DNA of 64,000 bases from Pseudomonadota bacterium (GTDB lineage Bacteria > Myxococcota_A > UBA796 > CAJQPC01), in assembly GCA_024228935.1 (NCBI GenBank), contig JAAESX010000168.1, forward strand, positions 1-64,000, given 5' to 3'. This document shows positions 51,441 to 59,774 of the stretch, in pieces; position 1 is the stretch's first letter, and each line of letters starts with the position of its first letter. The notes under the pieces are model-generated. The model searched no databases. It was not told the DNA's origin and saw only the letters and a program-made list of their open reading frames with translations. The translations under genes were made by a program, and so were the position numbers.

Positions 51441-52966
51441 ATCGTGATCATCTGCTGGGGGTTCCACCACCGCCGGATGAGGGTGCCGGTGAGCTCGCCC
51501 TCCCGGACCATGCGCGCGGCGACGCGGACGGTCTTCGCGAGGGTGGCGACGTCGGCGGCGATGACGAGGGGGCGCGGCCGGTCGTACAGCATCCGCCGCT
51601 CCATGATCTTCGTCACGATGGAGGATGGAACGGTCTGACTCGACAGCAGGACGACCAGAGCGAGCCACCACAGATCGTCATTGGCGCGCGGCCAGCCCAG
51701 ATCGACGCGGTACTGGCTGAAGGTCTTCGTCGCGGCGCCCTCGACCTGGCTCTCGTGCAGGGCGCCCGACTCGATCATGTCCTCGACCATCTTGCTGCCG
51801 GGGAACCACGTCAGCGAGAACAGGTACAGGTCGTAGGGGCGGGGGACCTCGGCCAGGAACCGGAACAGGCTTTCCTGGTCCTCGGGCGTCGTGTTCGGCA
51901 CGTCGACCATGCACAGGTACCGGATGAACAGCCCGGCCTCGCTGAGCAGGCGGACCGCTCGGCGTGTGGTCTTCCGGTCCGCTCGTCGCTCGAGCTGTTC
52001 GCGGTTGACGTTCTCGTTCGACTGGATGCCCATGTGCACGACGCGGGCGCCGGCCTTCTTCACGAGCTCGACGTACTCGTCGTTCACCACGGTCGGCTCG
52101 GTCAGGATGTCGAAGGGCAGGCCGACCTCGACCGGGTAGCGCTCGGCGAACTCGCGCAGCCAGGCCCGTGACAGGCCGAAGATCTCGTCGTCGAAGCGGA
52201 CGCGGCGGATGTGGGGGTTGACCCGACGCCGCTCCTCCAGCTCGGCGAGCACGCTGTCCACGCTGCGGAAGCGCAGGCGGCTTCCCTCGGCGCCGGTGTC
52301 GAAGCTGTTGTGGCAGAACGAGCACTTCTGGACGCAGCCGTGGCTGCACAGGACCTGGTAGAGCGGGTCGTCCGCCATCGGGTCGCCGCGGTGGATGTCG
52401 CCGCGCGAGAGCACCCACTTGTCGGGGCTGTCGTAGTCCCGCCAGGGGATGACATCGAGGTCCTCGATGAGGGCGGGGAGGGGGTTCTTGTGGAGCTTGC
52501 CGTCCTCCTCCCACGCGATGCCCTTGATGGCCCGGGTCGGACGGCCCTCGAAGTACGCGCTCACCAGCTCGGGGAAGCTCGCGTCGGCCTCGCCGAGCAC
52601 CATGGCGTCGCAGATGCCCATGACCCGCTCGGGCCGCACCGTGACGTGCCAGCCGCCGAGCACGACGGGGAGCCCGGCCTGACGGATGCGGGCGGTGACC
52701 ATGCCGGCGACACGCTCGTACGCGCTCGCGCGCAGGCTCACCCCGACCAGGCCGACGCCCTCGTCTCGGAGGATGTCCAGGAGCTGCGAGAGCTCGTAGT
52801 CGGTCGGGTCTTCGAGGTGGTTGTTCTTCCAGTCCTTGAAGTAGATCTCGACCACGCGGCGGCCCGTCGCTCGAACCCCCGCGGCAAGCTGCCGAATCGC
52901 GTTGTTTTCGATGTCGTACAGCGATACGAGCGCCAGAGCGGGGCCACGCGGCGATCCATCGAGCAT
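51437..52966 (-). CDS. B12-binding radical SAM enzyme
   Basis: 509 residues from ATG 52966, preferred over ATG 52984 because TACGTT lies 6 nt upstream. Residues about 1-145 form a cobalamin-binding-like Rossmann domain (ALALVSLYDIENNAIRQLAA, LVGVSLRASAYERV, VVLGGWHVTVRPERVMG). The radical SAM core has Cys211, Cys215 and Cys218 in CVQKCSFCHNSF. VRFDDEIFGLSRAWLREFAE, HMGIQSNENVNREQLERR and MVDVPNTTPEDQESLFRFL are barrel motifs. The C-terminus (about 400-509) is helical. Relatives methylate unactivated carbons or modify lipids and glycans. It heads the eight-gene minus-strand operon. Confidence 0.92.
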   Translation of the reverse strand: MLDGSPRGPALALVSLYDIENNAIRQLAAGVRATGRRVVEIYFKDWKNNHLEDPTDYELSQLLDILRDEGVGLVGVSLRASAYERVAGMVTARIRQAGLPVVLGGWHVTVRPERVMGICDAMVLGEADASFPELVSAYFEGRPTRAIKGIAWEEDGKLHKNPLPALIEDLDVIPWRDYDSPDKWVLSRGDIHRGDPMADDPLYQVLCSHGCVQKCSFCHNSFDTGAEGSRLRFRSVDSVLAELEERRRVNPHIRRVRFDDEIFGLSRAWLREFAERYPVEVGLPFDILTEPTVVNDEYVELVKKAGARVVHMGIQSNENVNREQLERRADRKTTRRAVRLLSEAGLFIRYLCMVDVPNTTPEDQESLFRFLAEVPRPYDLYLFSLTWFPGSKMVEDMIESGALHESQVEGAATKTFSQYRVDLGWPRANDDLWWLALVVLLSSQTVPSSIVTKIMERRMLYDRPRPLVIAADVATLAKTVRVAARMVREGELTGTLIRRWWNPQQMITM

Positions 52967-52972
52967 GGCCCG

Positions 52973-52978
52973 AACGTA
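52973..52978 (-). promoter_or_regulatory. -10 box TACGTT, probable leaderless start of the operon
   Basis: TACGTT on the minus strand ends 6 nt before ATG 52966, with no ribosome site. It would drive the long operon down to 42214. The divergent gene at 52996 has a normal TGGAGGA ribosome site. Confidence 0.5.
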
Positions 52979-52995
52979 CCGCATCTGGAGGACCG

Positions 52996-53826
52996 ATGCT
53001 CATCGCACTGACCCTGGCCTGTAAGCCCCCTGTCGAAGCTCCCGCCGAGATTGGCGAGCTCGCCCTGTACATGTACGAGAACTTCGACGGGACGGGCGAG
53101 GACGGCGCCGAGGCGCTTCCCGCCGCGCTCGTCCAGCTCGACGCCTGGCTCACCACGATGCCGCTGGCGCTCGACGAGGACGTCGACGACCGCGCCGTGA
53201 CGCCCCCCAGCCTGCCCGAGTCGCGTCTGGGTGGAGCGGACGTGCCCGGCTCCTTCAGCGAGGAGCTCCAGGTCCCGGTCGCGGTGGTCGCCGAGGTCGA
53301 CTCGGACATGGACGCCCAGCTCGACGTGATGCTCGACGCCAACCAGGCCTGCATCGCCAGCAGCACGACGACGTGGCACGCCCAGACCTTCGACTCAGAC
53401 GAGGCCTGCTTCGCCGACGGCTCGTGCCCGACGCTCGCGACCACGCATGAGATCCACATCGACTCGCTCAACAACGTCTGGATCGACATGAGCCGGGACT
53501 ACACCTGGGTCGAGCTCGAGGATGGTCGTCAGGCCGTCGTGGCGCGCGCCTGGACCTCGGATCAGGCCCAGGCCTACGACGGCGAGGGCACCTGGGATCA
53601 GCGCTACGACTTGATGGTCTGGCTCCCCAGCGAGGACGGCTCGAGCCTGCGTCGCTTCTACTCCATGTGGTCCAGCGTGACGCTGACCGGTGTGGGCGAC
53701 GACTTCTACGCGACCACCGTCAAGAACGGCCTGGACGAGCACTACAACCGGACCGTCGACTTCGCGAACGGCACCTCGTGTGACGACCGCGACAACGCGT
53801 ACACCCGGGACGAGGATGAGGGCTGA
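52996..53826 (+). CDS. Lipoprotein of unknown function
   Basis: 276 residues from ATG 52996, with TGGAGGA directly upstream. The leader MLIALTLAC is lipidated. The body has no recognised domain: LYMYENFDGTGEDGAEALPA near the start, then ASSTTTWHAQTFDSDEACFA and DMSRDYTWVELEDGRQAVVA, and a beta-rich YDLMVWLPSEDGSSLRRFYS toward the end. Two or three Cys pairs could form disulfides. It starts a plus-strand operon with the next two genes and is divergent from the radical SAM gene. Confidence 0.75.
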   Translation: MLIALTLACKPPVEAPAEIGELALYMYENFDGTGEDGAEALPAALVQLDAWLTTMPLALDEDVDDRAVTPPSLPESRLGGADVPGSFSEELQVPVAVVAEVDSDMDAQLDVMLDANQACIASSTTTWHAQTFDSDEACFADGSCPTLATTHEIHIDSLNNVWIDMSRDYTWVELEDGRQAVVARAWTSDQAQAYDGEGTWDQRYDLMVWLPSEDGSSLRRFYSMWSSVTLTGVGDDFYATTVKNGLDEHYNRTVDFANGTSCDDRDNAYTRDEDEG

Positions 53827-53827
53827 G

Positions 53828-54454
53828 ATGACCCGGGCTCGCGAGTGGGCCCTCGCGGCCCTGCTCGCGTTCCATGTGCTGGCCATCACGCTCCCGGCCC
53901 TGCCGGCGCCCCAGGGCGCCATGAACGACGTGACGTTCCAGGCCGAGAGCACCCAGCAGCTGTTCCGTGACGCCCACGGCGTGCTCTCGAGCTTCGGCTT
54001 CGAGGGCGACGTCGCGGACGTCGAGGCCATCGCGTGGGATGGCGGCATCGCGTGGATGGACGCTCGGCGAACGGCGCTCGCTCCGTTCCAGCCCTACTAC
54101 GAGCACGCCGGCACGACCCAGGGCTGGCAGATGTTCACGCTGGTGAACCGGAAGCCCGGCCGCATGGAACTCTCGGTCGACGGCGAGCTGGTCTACCGCA
54201 CCAACGATCGAGACCACACCTGGCAGATCGACCTGTTGGAGGCCTCGCGCATGCGTGGGCTCCAGGCCCAGTTCGGGTGGGCGATGTCCAAGAAGCGCTG
54301 GGGCGAGCTGTTCACGTTCCTGGCCGAGCGGGCGGCCGTCGACTTCCCTGACGCCTCGCGGTTCGAGGGATGCATCCGGTTCACGCGCCTGCCCGAGCCG
54401 GGGGGAGAGATGCCCGAGGGCGTCTGCCGCTGGAAGCGCGAGGCGGTGCTGTGA
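53828..54454 (+). CDS. Membrane-anchored partner of HTTM protein
   Basis: 208 residues from ATG 53828, just after the previous stop, with GAGG upstream. One N-terminal membrane segment (WALAALLAFHVLAITLPALP) is followed by a soluble domain: QPYYEHAGTTQGWQMFTLVN, RMELSVDGELVYRTNDRDHT and KRWGELFTFLAERAAVDFPD. Proteins of this kind, with the W-x-M-F phrase, are often found beside HTTM-domain proteins. The stop overlaps the next start (GTGA), so the two are probably a complex. Confidence 0.75.
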   Translation: MTRAREWALAALLAFHVLAITLPALPAPQGAMNDVTFQAESTQQLFRDAHGVLSSFGFEGDVADVEAIAWDGGIAWMDARRTALAPFQPYYEHAGTTQGWQMFTLVNRKPGRMELSVDGELVYRTNDRDHTWQIDLLEASRMRGLQAQFGWAMSKKRWGELFTFLAERAAVDFPDASRFEGCIRFTRLPEPGGEMPEGVCRWKREAVL

Positions 54455-55263
54455 GCTGGCTCCGCGCAAGGGAAGGAGGCCAGGCGCTGGCCGTCATGCG
54501 TGTCCTGGTCGCGCTCTGCCTGCTCGTCGACGTCTGGCACATCGGCAGCATCCACGTCGACGCGTTCAGCAGCGACGGGTTCGCGTCCATCACGACCTCG
54601 GTGCTCCAGGTGCGGATGCTCCTCGGCGGCCTGTTCGTCGCGGCGGTCGCGCTGGGGCTGGGCCTGGGTGGGCGCATCACCGCGTTCGTCGCGCTCCAGC
54701 TCGCGCTCCAGCTCTACGACGTGCACGGCGCCCTGGGTGGAGGACACGACCGGCTCACCACCAACGCCCTTTGGCTGCTCGTCCTGGGCGGCTCGACCTA
54801 CACCTGGAGCCTGGACGCCCAGCTGCTCGGCGAGCGGCAGGCCCCGGTCTGGGCCCGCTACCTGGTCGTCTTCCAGCTCGTCGTCGTGTACTTCACGACG
54901 GGGCTGCAGAAGGTGAGCCCGGAGTGGTGGCCGTGGGGCGGGTACGACGCGGTCTGGTACCTGCTGCAGGCCCCCTCGTGGTCGAAGCTGGCCGAGGTGC
55001 CGCTGTGGCTCCACCGACCGAGCCAGCTCGCGAGCCTGGGGACGATGGTGTTCGAGCTGGCGGCGCCGCTGTTCCTGATCTCCGTGGTGAAGGGTCGCCG
55101 GTGGCACTGGCCGCTCATCGTGGTCGGGGCCGGCATGCACCTGGGCATCGCCGCGACGATGGACGTCGGCACGTTCTCGTGGATCAGCCTGGCGCTGTAC
55201 CCGTGTCTCCTGCGCCCCGAGCTGTTCGCCCGTTTCAGGCGACGGGGCGGCGGGGGAAGCTGA
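54451..55263 (+). CDS. HTTM-domain membrane protein
   Basis: 270 residues from GTG 54451. Six to eight transmembrane helices include VMRVLVALCLLVDVWHIGSI, LLGGLFVAAVALGLGLGG, FQLVVVYFTTGLQKVSPEWW and LGTMVFELAAPLFLISVVKG. The FTTGLQKVSPEWWPWGG and MHLGIAATMDVGTFSWISLA phrases are characteristic of the HTTM domain shared with vitamin K-dependent gamma-carboxylase and SdpB-type proteins. Whether it carboxylates anything is unknown. The last 29 nt overlap the convergent kinase gene. Confidence 0.85.
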   Translation: MSWLRAREGGQALAVMRVLVALCLLVDVWHIGSIHVDAFSSDGFASITTSVLQVRMLLGGLFVAAVALGLGLGGRITAFVALQLALQLYDVHGALGGGHDRLTTNALWLLVLGGSTYTWSLDAQLLGERQAPVWARYLVVFQLVVVYFTTGLQKVSPEWWPWGGYDAVWYLLQAPSWSKLAEVPLWLHRPSQLASLGTMVFELAAPLFLISVVKGRRWHWPLIVVGAGMHLGIAATMDVGTFSWISLALYPCLLRPELFARFRRRGGGGS

Positions 55264-56719
55264 CCCGGAACACGGTCCGGCCCGAGCGCGACTGGACCTC
55301 GACCGCGCCGCCGTGACTCCGCGCGATGGTCTGCACCAGCGCCAGCCCGAGCCCGGTGCCGCCTCGCTTTCGACCCGTGGTGAAGAACCGCTCGAAGATG
55401 CGCTTCTGGTTGGCGTCGGAGATGCCGGGGCCGTCGTCCTCGACCTCGACGCCGGTCCGCTCGCCCAGTGCCCAGCCCCGCAGCACGACGTTCACGTCCT
55501 CGCCGCCGTGCGCGTAGGCGTTCTCGACCAGGTTCGAGACGCACGAGCCGACCTGCGCGGGGTTGCCGATGATCTCGCCGGCCTCGCCCGACACCTCGAG
55601 GTCAGGGAATCGCTCCCCGAGGTCCGACATCAGGACGCCCAGATCGATGTCCTCGCGGACCGTGGCCTCCTCGGCGCGAGCCAGGCGCAACAGCCCCGTG
55701 ACCAGGCGCTCGAGTCGCTCCAGCTCGGCGTTGGCGTTCGAGAGGAAGCGCTCCCGCTGCTCGGGCGGCATCTCCTCGTCGTCGGCCAGCAGCTCGATGG
55801 TGCCGCGCAGGGTCGCGATGGGCGTCTTGAACTCGTGGCTGACGTTCCCGGCGAACTCGGAGATGTAGGACAGCCGCTCGCGCAGCTGTTGGCCAGTGCG
55901 AGCGAAAGAGCGGGCGACCTCGCCGACCTCGGCCACGTGCGTCTCGTGGATGTGCTCCAGGTTCTCGACCTGCTCCAGGTCCCCTTCGGACACGCGGGCG
56001 GCGGCCTCGGCCAGACGCTTCAGCGAGCGGGACCCGAGCGTCGCCCAGCGCCACGAGAGCGCCATCGTCAGGAGCACACAGGCGATGCCTCCCCAGACCA
56101 GCCGGGGACTCATCTGGTAGAGCGCCTGGACCTCCTCGCGGGGAGTTCGGGAGAGCAGGATGACCGCCACCTGCTCGCCGTCGAAGACCACGGGCGTGGT
56201 GTGGAACACCCGGACCGGAGCGCGGCGGGAGGGGCCGGAGAGCGGGCTCGACCGGTTGGCCTCCCTGGGCCGGACCTGGGTGCCGGACAGGCCCTCGAGC
56301 GCTGCGGCCACCTCGGCCTGCCCGGACAGGTCGCGGCCCAGGCCCTCGCCGCTGGTCGCCACCACCACGCCGTTCGTGTCGATGACGCGGAACGCGGCCA
56401 GGGTCTCGCGACGGGCCTGGTGGAGCAGCGGAGCCAGCCGCCAGGCGATGTCGCGGATGTCGGCCTGCGGGTCGTCCTCGCGGGCGTGCTCCAGCTCGCT
56501 CACGACCAGCAGCCGCACGAGCGCGCTCTGGTTGATGAGCTCGCCCTTCGTCTGCATGTTCAGGTCGTAGGCCAGCGCGCCAGTCGCCAGCACCGCGAAG
56601 ATGGGCAGCGTGAGCACGGCCATGTGCGAGAACAGGAGCCACGTGCGCAGCGGCAGGACCATCGACAGGCCGGACAGCTCGTGCGCGGGCGGCTCCTGCG
56701 GCTGCAGCGTGGGCGGCAT
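55235..56719 (-). CDS. Sensor histidine kinase
   Basis: 494 residues. Two membrane segments (LLFSHMAVLTLPIFAVLATG and GGIACVLLTMALSWRWATLG) enclose a periplasmic sensor with FRVIDTNGVVVATSGEGLGR. A HAMP-like region (LAEAAARVSEGDLEQVENLE) leads to HisKA with His295 in GNVSHEFKTPIATLRG. The ATPase domain has SNLVENAYAH (N box), VEDDGPGIS (G1), IFERFFTTG (F box) and RGGTGLGLALVQ (G2). It directly follows the response regulator gene (stop and start adjacent) and surely forms a pair with it. The signal sensed is unknown. Confidence 0.95.
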   Translation of the reverse strand: MPPTLQPQEPPAHELSGLSMVLPLRTWLLFSHMAVLTLPIFAVLATGALAYDLNMQTKGELINQSALVRLLVVSELEHAREDDPQADIRDIAWRLAPLLHQARRETLAAFRVIDTNGVVVATSGEGLGRDLSGQAEVAAALEGLSGTQVRPREANRSSPLSGPSRRAPVRVFHTTPVVFDGEQVAVILLSRTPREEVQALYQMSPRLVWGGIACVLLTMALSWRWATLGSRSLKRLAEAAARVSEGDLEQVENLEHIHETHVAEVGEVARSFARTGQQLRERLSYISEFAGNVSHEFKTPIATLRGTIELLADDEEMPPEQRERFLSNANAELERLERLVTGLLRLARAEEATVREDIDLGVLMSDLGERFPDLEVSGEAGEIIGNPAQVGSCVSNLVENAYAHGGEDVNVVLRGWALGERTGVEVEDDGPGISDANQKRIFERFFTTGRKRGGTGLGLALVQTIARSHGGAVEVQSRSGRTVFRVSFPRRPVA

Positions 56720-57415
56720 TCAGAGCTGGCGCAGCCGGTATCCCAGGCCGTGCACGGTCTCGACCGGGTCGATCTCGTGCTCGCGGAACTTCTGCCGGAT
56801 GCGTCGGACGTGGGAGTCGAGCGTCCGGTCGCTCACGTGGTGGTTGCCCGGGTAGGCGCGCTCGACCAGCTCGTCGCGGGTGTAGACGCGGCCTGGACGG
56901 CGCAGCAGCACCTGCAGCAGACGGAACTCCGTCACGGTCAGGCGGACCTCCTCGTCCTCGACGAAGACCCGATGGCGCTCGGGGTTCATCTTGATGGGGC
57001 CCGAGCGGAGCACGCTGTCGCCGTCGGGAGCGAGGGCGCCCTGGGGCTGGGTTCTCCGCAGGACGGCCTTCACGCGGCTGACCAGCTCGCGAGGGGAGAA
57101 CGGCTTGGTCATGTAGTCGTCGCCGCCGAGCTCCAGGCCGAGGACCCGGTCGACCTCCTCGTCGCGCGAGCTCAGGAAGACGATGGGGACCTGGGAGGCC
57201 TTGCGGATCTCCCGGCAGACCTCGATGCCGTCCATCTCGGGCATCAGCACGTCGAGCACGATGAGGTCGGGCGGGCGGTCACCGAACTGCTGGATGGCCT
57301 TCTTGCCATCGTTGGCCTCGCGGACGCGGAAGCCAGCCCGGTCCAGCGCATAGCGCACGACCTCGCGGAGGTTGTCGTCGTCGTCTACGATGAGGATGTC
57401 GGCGCCGTTCATCAT
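56720..57415 (-). CDS. OmpR-family response regulator
   Basis: 231 residues. The receiver domain has the acidic pocket ILIVDDDDN, phospho-acceptor Asp55 in LIVLDVLMPEMDG, and the Thr/Ser and Lys positions in PIVFLSSRDEE and DDYMTKPFSPREL. The C-terminal winged helix (RVFVEDEEVRLTVTEFRLLQ, YTRDELVERAYPGNHHVSDR, LDSHVRRIRQKF) binds DNA. AGGAAG lies before the ATG-ATG start. TACAAT about 20 nt farther upstream may be the -10 box. It is the first gene of a two-gene operon with the kinase. Confidence 0.96.
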   Translation of the reverse strand: MMNGADILIVDDDDNLREVVRYALDRAGFRVREANDGKKAIQQFGDRPPDLIVLDVLMPEMDGIEVCREIRKASQVPIVFLSSRDEEVDRVLGLELGGDDYMTKPFSPRELVSRVKAVLRRTQPQGALAPDGDSVLRSGPIKMNPERHRVFVEDEEVRLTVTEFRLLQVLLRRPGRVYTRDELVERAYPGNHHVSDRTLDSHVRRIRQKFREHEIDPVETVHGLGYRLRQL

Positions 57416-57540
57416 GGTCTTCCTGCTCCCTGGATTGTAGGCCCCGCGTCGGGGCCTGACATGAGGCTATGCAGGAACCGTGCGGGCGAAGTCGCCGGGT
57501 CCGGTCGGTCTCGCTTCAAAGGTGTGCAGTAGCTGTGCAG

Positions 57541-58434
57541 ATGCTCGTTTTCGCGCTGATCTCGTGTGGTCCCAAGGACGCGGAGGTCGAGGCCGCGCCC
57601 GAGCCCGCCATCCGCGTCTTGCGTGGTCCGTGGTCCGAGGACGCCGAGATGTTGGCGCTCTCGGCCACCGGGCGCCACGGCGGACCGGCGATCGTCGTGG
57701 CGATCTGGGTCGACGAGGGGGTCCTCTCCACCGCCACGTCGCTGGACGCCGGTCGAGGCTGGACGTCGTCGCGCGAGGTCGACACCGGGGTGCGCCTGGA
57801 CTCCACCGGTCAGCTGTGGCCCCGCCTGGGGCTGGCGCTCGGACGCCCAGTCGTGGCCTATGCGGTCGAGGGCGAGGTGCGCCTGGCGCAGGGGGGCGCC
57901 GAGGGCTGGGAGCACCAGACCCTGGCCGAGACCGACGCCACCGGCCTGGGCATGGAGATGGTCTGGGACGAGCCGGTCGTCGTCTGGACCGAGGCCGACG
58001 GCACGGTCCGCCAGAGCGATGGCGAGACGGTCACGGACGTCGGCGAGGGCGTGTGCACCTGCTGCCGACCGGCGATCCACGTCCGGGACGGCGACGTGCG
58101 GGTGGACGTCAGCGACGACGAGGCGTGCGACGGACCGGTCGTCGACGGCGAGGAGGTCCTGCGGGCCAGCGGCGGCGTGGTGACGCGGGCCGGCGTCGTC
58201 CGGCCCCCGATCCTCGAGGGCTGGAGTCAGGAGCAGGCGCGGGGCGCCGCGGGCATCGACGCCTGGCTCGAGGTGCAGGACGGCCAGGTCCGTCCGGTGC
58301 TCGGGGGCGTCGGTCTGATCACCACGGACGCGGCCATCCTGGGCGATCCCATCGTCGTCGCCGGTGAGATCTGGCTCCCGTTCTGGGCGGGCCGAACCGT
58401 ACTGGCTGCATGGAGAAGGCCCGACACCACGTAG
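57541..58434 (+). CDS. BNR/sialidase-like lipoprotein with CTCC motif
   Basis: 297 residues from ATG 57541. The leader MLVFALISC is lipidated. The body has beta-propeller-like repeats: VVAIWVDEGVLSTATSLDAG with W-x-S after it, VAYAVEGEVRLAQGGAEGWE and VVVWTEADGTVRQSDGETVT. A Cys cluster EGVCTCCRPAI lies near residue 175; CxCC-type clusters occur in bacterial BNR/exo-alpha-sialidase-like proteins. The catalytic residues of true sialidases are not evident. It is divergent from the two-component operon, 125 nt apart. Confidence 0.75.
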   Translation: MLVFALISCGPKDAEVEAAPEPAIRVLRGPWSEDAEMLALSATGRHGGPAIVVAIWVDEGVLSTATSLDAGRGWTSSREVDTGVRLDSTGQLWPRLGLALGRPVVAYAVEGEVRLAQGGAEGWEHQTLAETDATGLGMEMVWDEPVVVWTEADGTVRQSDGETVTDVGEGVCTCCRPAIHVRDGDVRVDVSDDEACDGPVVDGEEVLRASGGVVTRAGVVRPPILEGWSQEQARGAAGIDAWLEVQDGQVRPVLGGVGLITTDAAILGDPIVVAGEIWLPFWAGRTVLAAWRRPDTT

Positions 58435-58489
58435 AAGAGCTGGAGATCTCGCGTGCCGTGGCGGGCAGCGACCGGTCCCAGGGAGCGTG

Positions 58490-59764
58490 ATGACGACACT
58501 CGAGACGGCCTTCCGCGGACATCGCCGCCACCCCCGCGCGCGTCGCTGGCGTGTCGGCTTCTCTCTCGGCCACGGGGCCGGGGCGGCCGCTCGCGAGATT
58601 GAGCTTCGCGCCCCCGCCTCCGCCAAGGCCGACCTCGTCTGGCGAATCCACAACGGCATCCTGCTGCTCCAGCCGGCCGCTGTTCGGGTCCCGGAAGGCA
58701 TCGAAGTCTCCGTCCTGCGCGAGATCCATCGCATCCCCATCGCCTCGGGGGACCAGCCGGTGGTCGGCCTGGCCGAGGGGACGCTCGACCTCCCGGCGAT
58801 CGAGGAGTCCCGAGGTGGCGTGCGCAGCGGCCTGGCCGTGGGCCTCGACATCGGAGGGACGGGCATGAAGGCCTGCGCCCTCCGCGACGGCAAGCTCGTC
58901 GCCAAGGCGCACGCCCGGACCTGGCCCGAAGGCGAGCACGGCATCGAGTCGCTCGTCTCGCGGGCGCGGGCGCTGGTGCTCGAGGTGGCGGACGGGCCTG
59001 TCGGCTCACTGGGGATCGGCTTCGCCAGCCCGATGGGGCTCGGCGGCCAGGTCGTCGCGCTGTCCACGGTCATGCGCGAGCGGCTGGGCGGCGTCGAGGT
59101 CGTGGCGGACTTCCCCCATCGCGTGGCCGACGGCATCTGTTCGGGTCCTGTGGCCTGCTACAACGACCTGGCGAACCTGGGACGACACCTGAGCGGCAAG
59201 GGGCGGCGGCGCCTGCTGCGGCTCCAGATCGGGACCAGCTTCGGCGGCTGCTGGCTCGACGCTGACGGCACGGTCAACGCTGTGGAGCTGGGCCGGCTCG
59301 TTGTGGACGCGAGCCCCGATGCCCGCCCCCACACGTACCTGCCGCTCAAGGGCGCCATGAAGTCGTACCTGTCCGGCCTGGGCGTGGGCTGGACGCTCGG
59401 CGAGCTGCTGGGCGAGCCCGTCGACGCCTGGCGCAGCGGCTACGCCCTGGCCGAGCTGCTGCGCGCGGGGCGGCCCGAGGGGCGCCAGGCGGCCAGCTGG
59501 ATCGCCGAGCTGCTGGTGGGGGCGATCCAGGAAGCCCGCGTGTTCCTGCCGGGGATCGAGGAGATCGAGGTCGGCGGATCGATGCTCCAGGGCGCGTCGG
59601 GGCGAGCGGTCCGGACACGCGTGGAAGAGCTGCTGGACGACGAGACCGTGGCGCCGCGGTTCCGCATCGCGGCGGACCCGGGGTACGACGGGGCGCTCGC
59701 CGCCGCCGAGGCTCCGCTCCTGGACACGCCGTTGCGCGGGCTCCGCCGGCTGACAGGCCGTTAA
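58490..59764 (+). CDS. ROK-family (glucokinase-like) protein with N-terminal extension
   Basis: 424 residues from the ATG at 58490, with GGGAG upstream. The ROK core starts at about residue 116 with LAVGLDIGGTGMKACALRDG (phosphate-binding DIGGT, Asp120), then LGIGFASPMGLGG, CYNDLANLGRH (catalytic Asp), QIGTSFGGCWLD and VELGRLVVDA. The ROK zinc motif CxCGxxGC is missing. The first 115 residues (RRWRVGFSLGHGAGAAAREI) are an unusual extension with a beta-rich character. It probably phosphorylates a sugar or acts as a sugar-binding regulator. The HAD gene follows at 11 nt. Confidence 0.8.
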   Translation: MTTLETAFRGHRRHPRARRWRVGFSLGHGAGAAAREIELRAPASAKADLVWRIHNGILLLQPAAVRVPEGIEVSVLREIHRIPIASGDQPVVGLAEGTLDLPAIEESRGGVRSGLAVGLDIGGTGMKACALRDGKLVAKAHARTWPEGEHGIESLVSRARALVLEVADGPVGSLGIGFASPMGLGGQVVALSTVMRERLGGVEVVADFPHRVADGICSGPVACYNDLANLGRHLSGKGRRRLLRLQIGTSFGGCWLDADGTVNAVELGRLVVDASPDARPHTYLPLKGAMKSYLSGLGVGWTLGELLGEPVDAWRSGYALAELLRAGRPEGRQAASWIAELLVGAIQEARVFLPGIEEIEVGGSMLQGASGRAVRTRVEELLDDETVAPRFRIAADPGYDGALAAAEAPLLDTPLRGLRRLTGR

Positions 59765-59774
59765 GGCACTCGCG

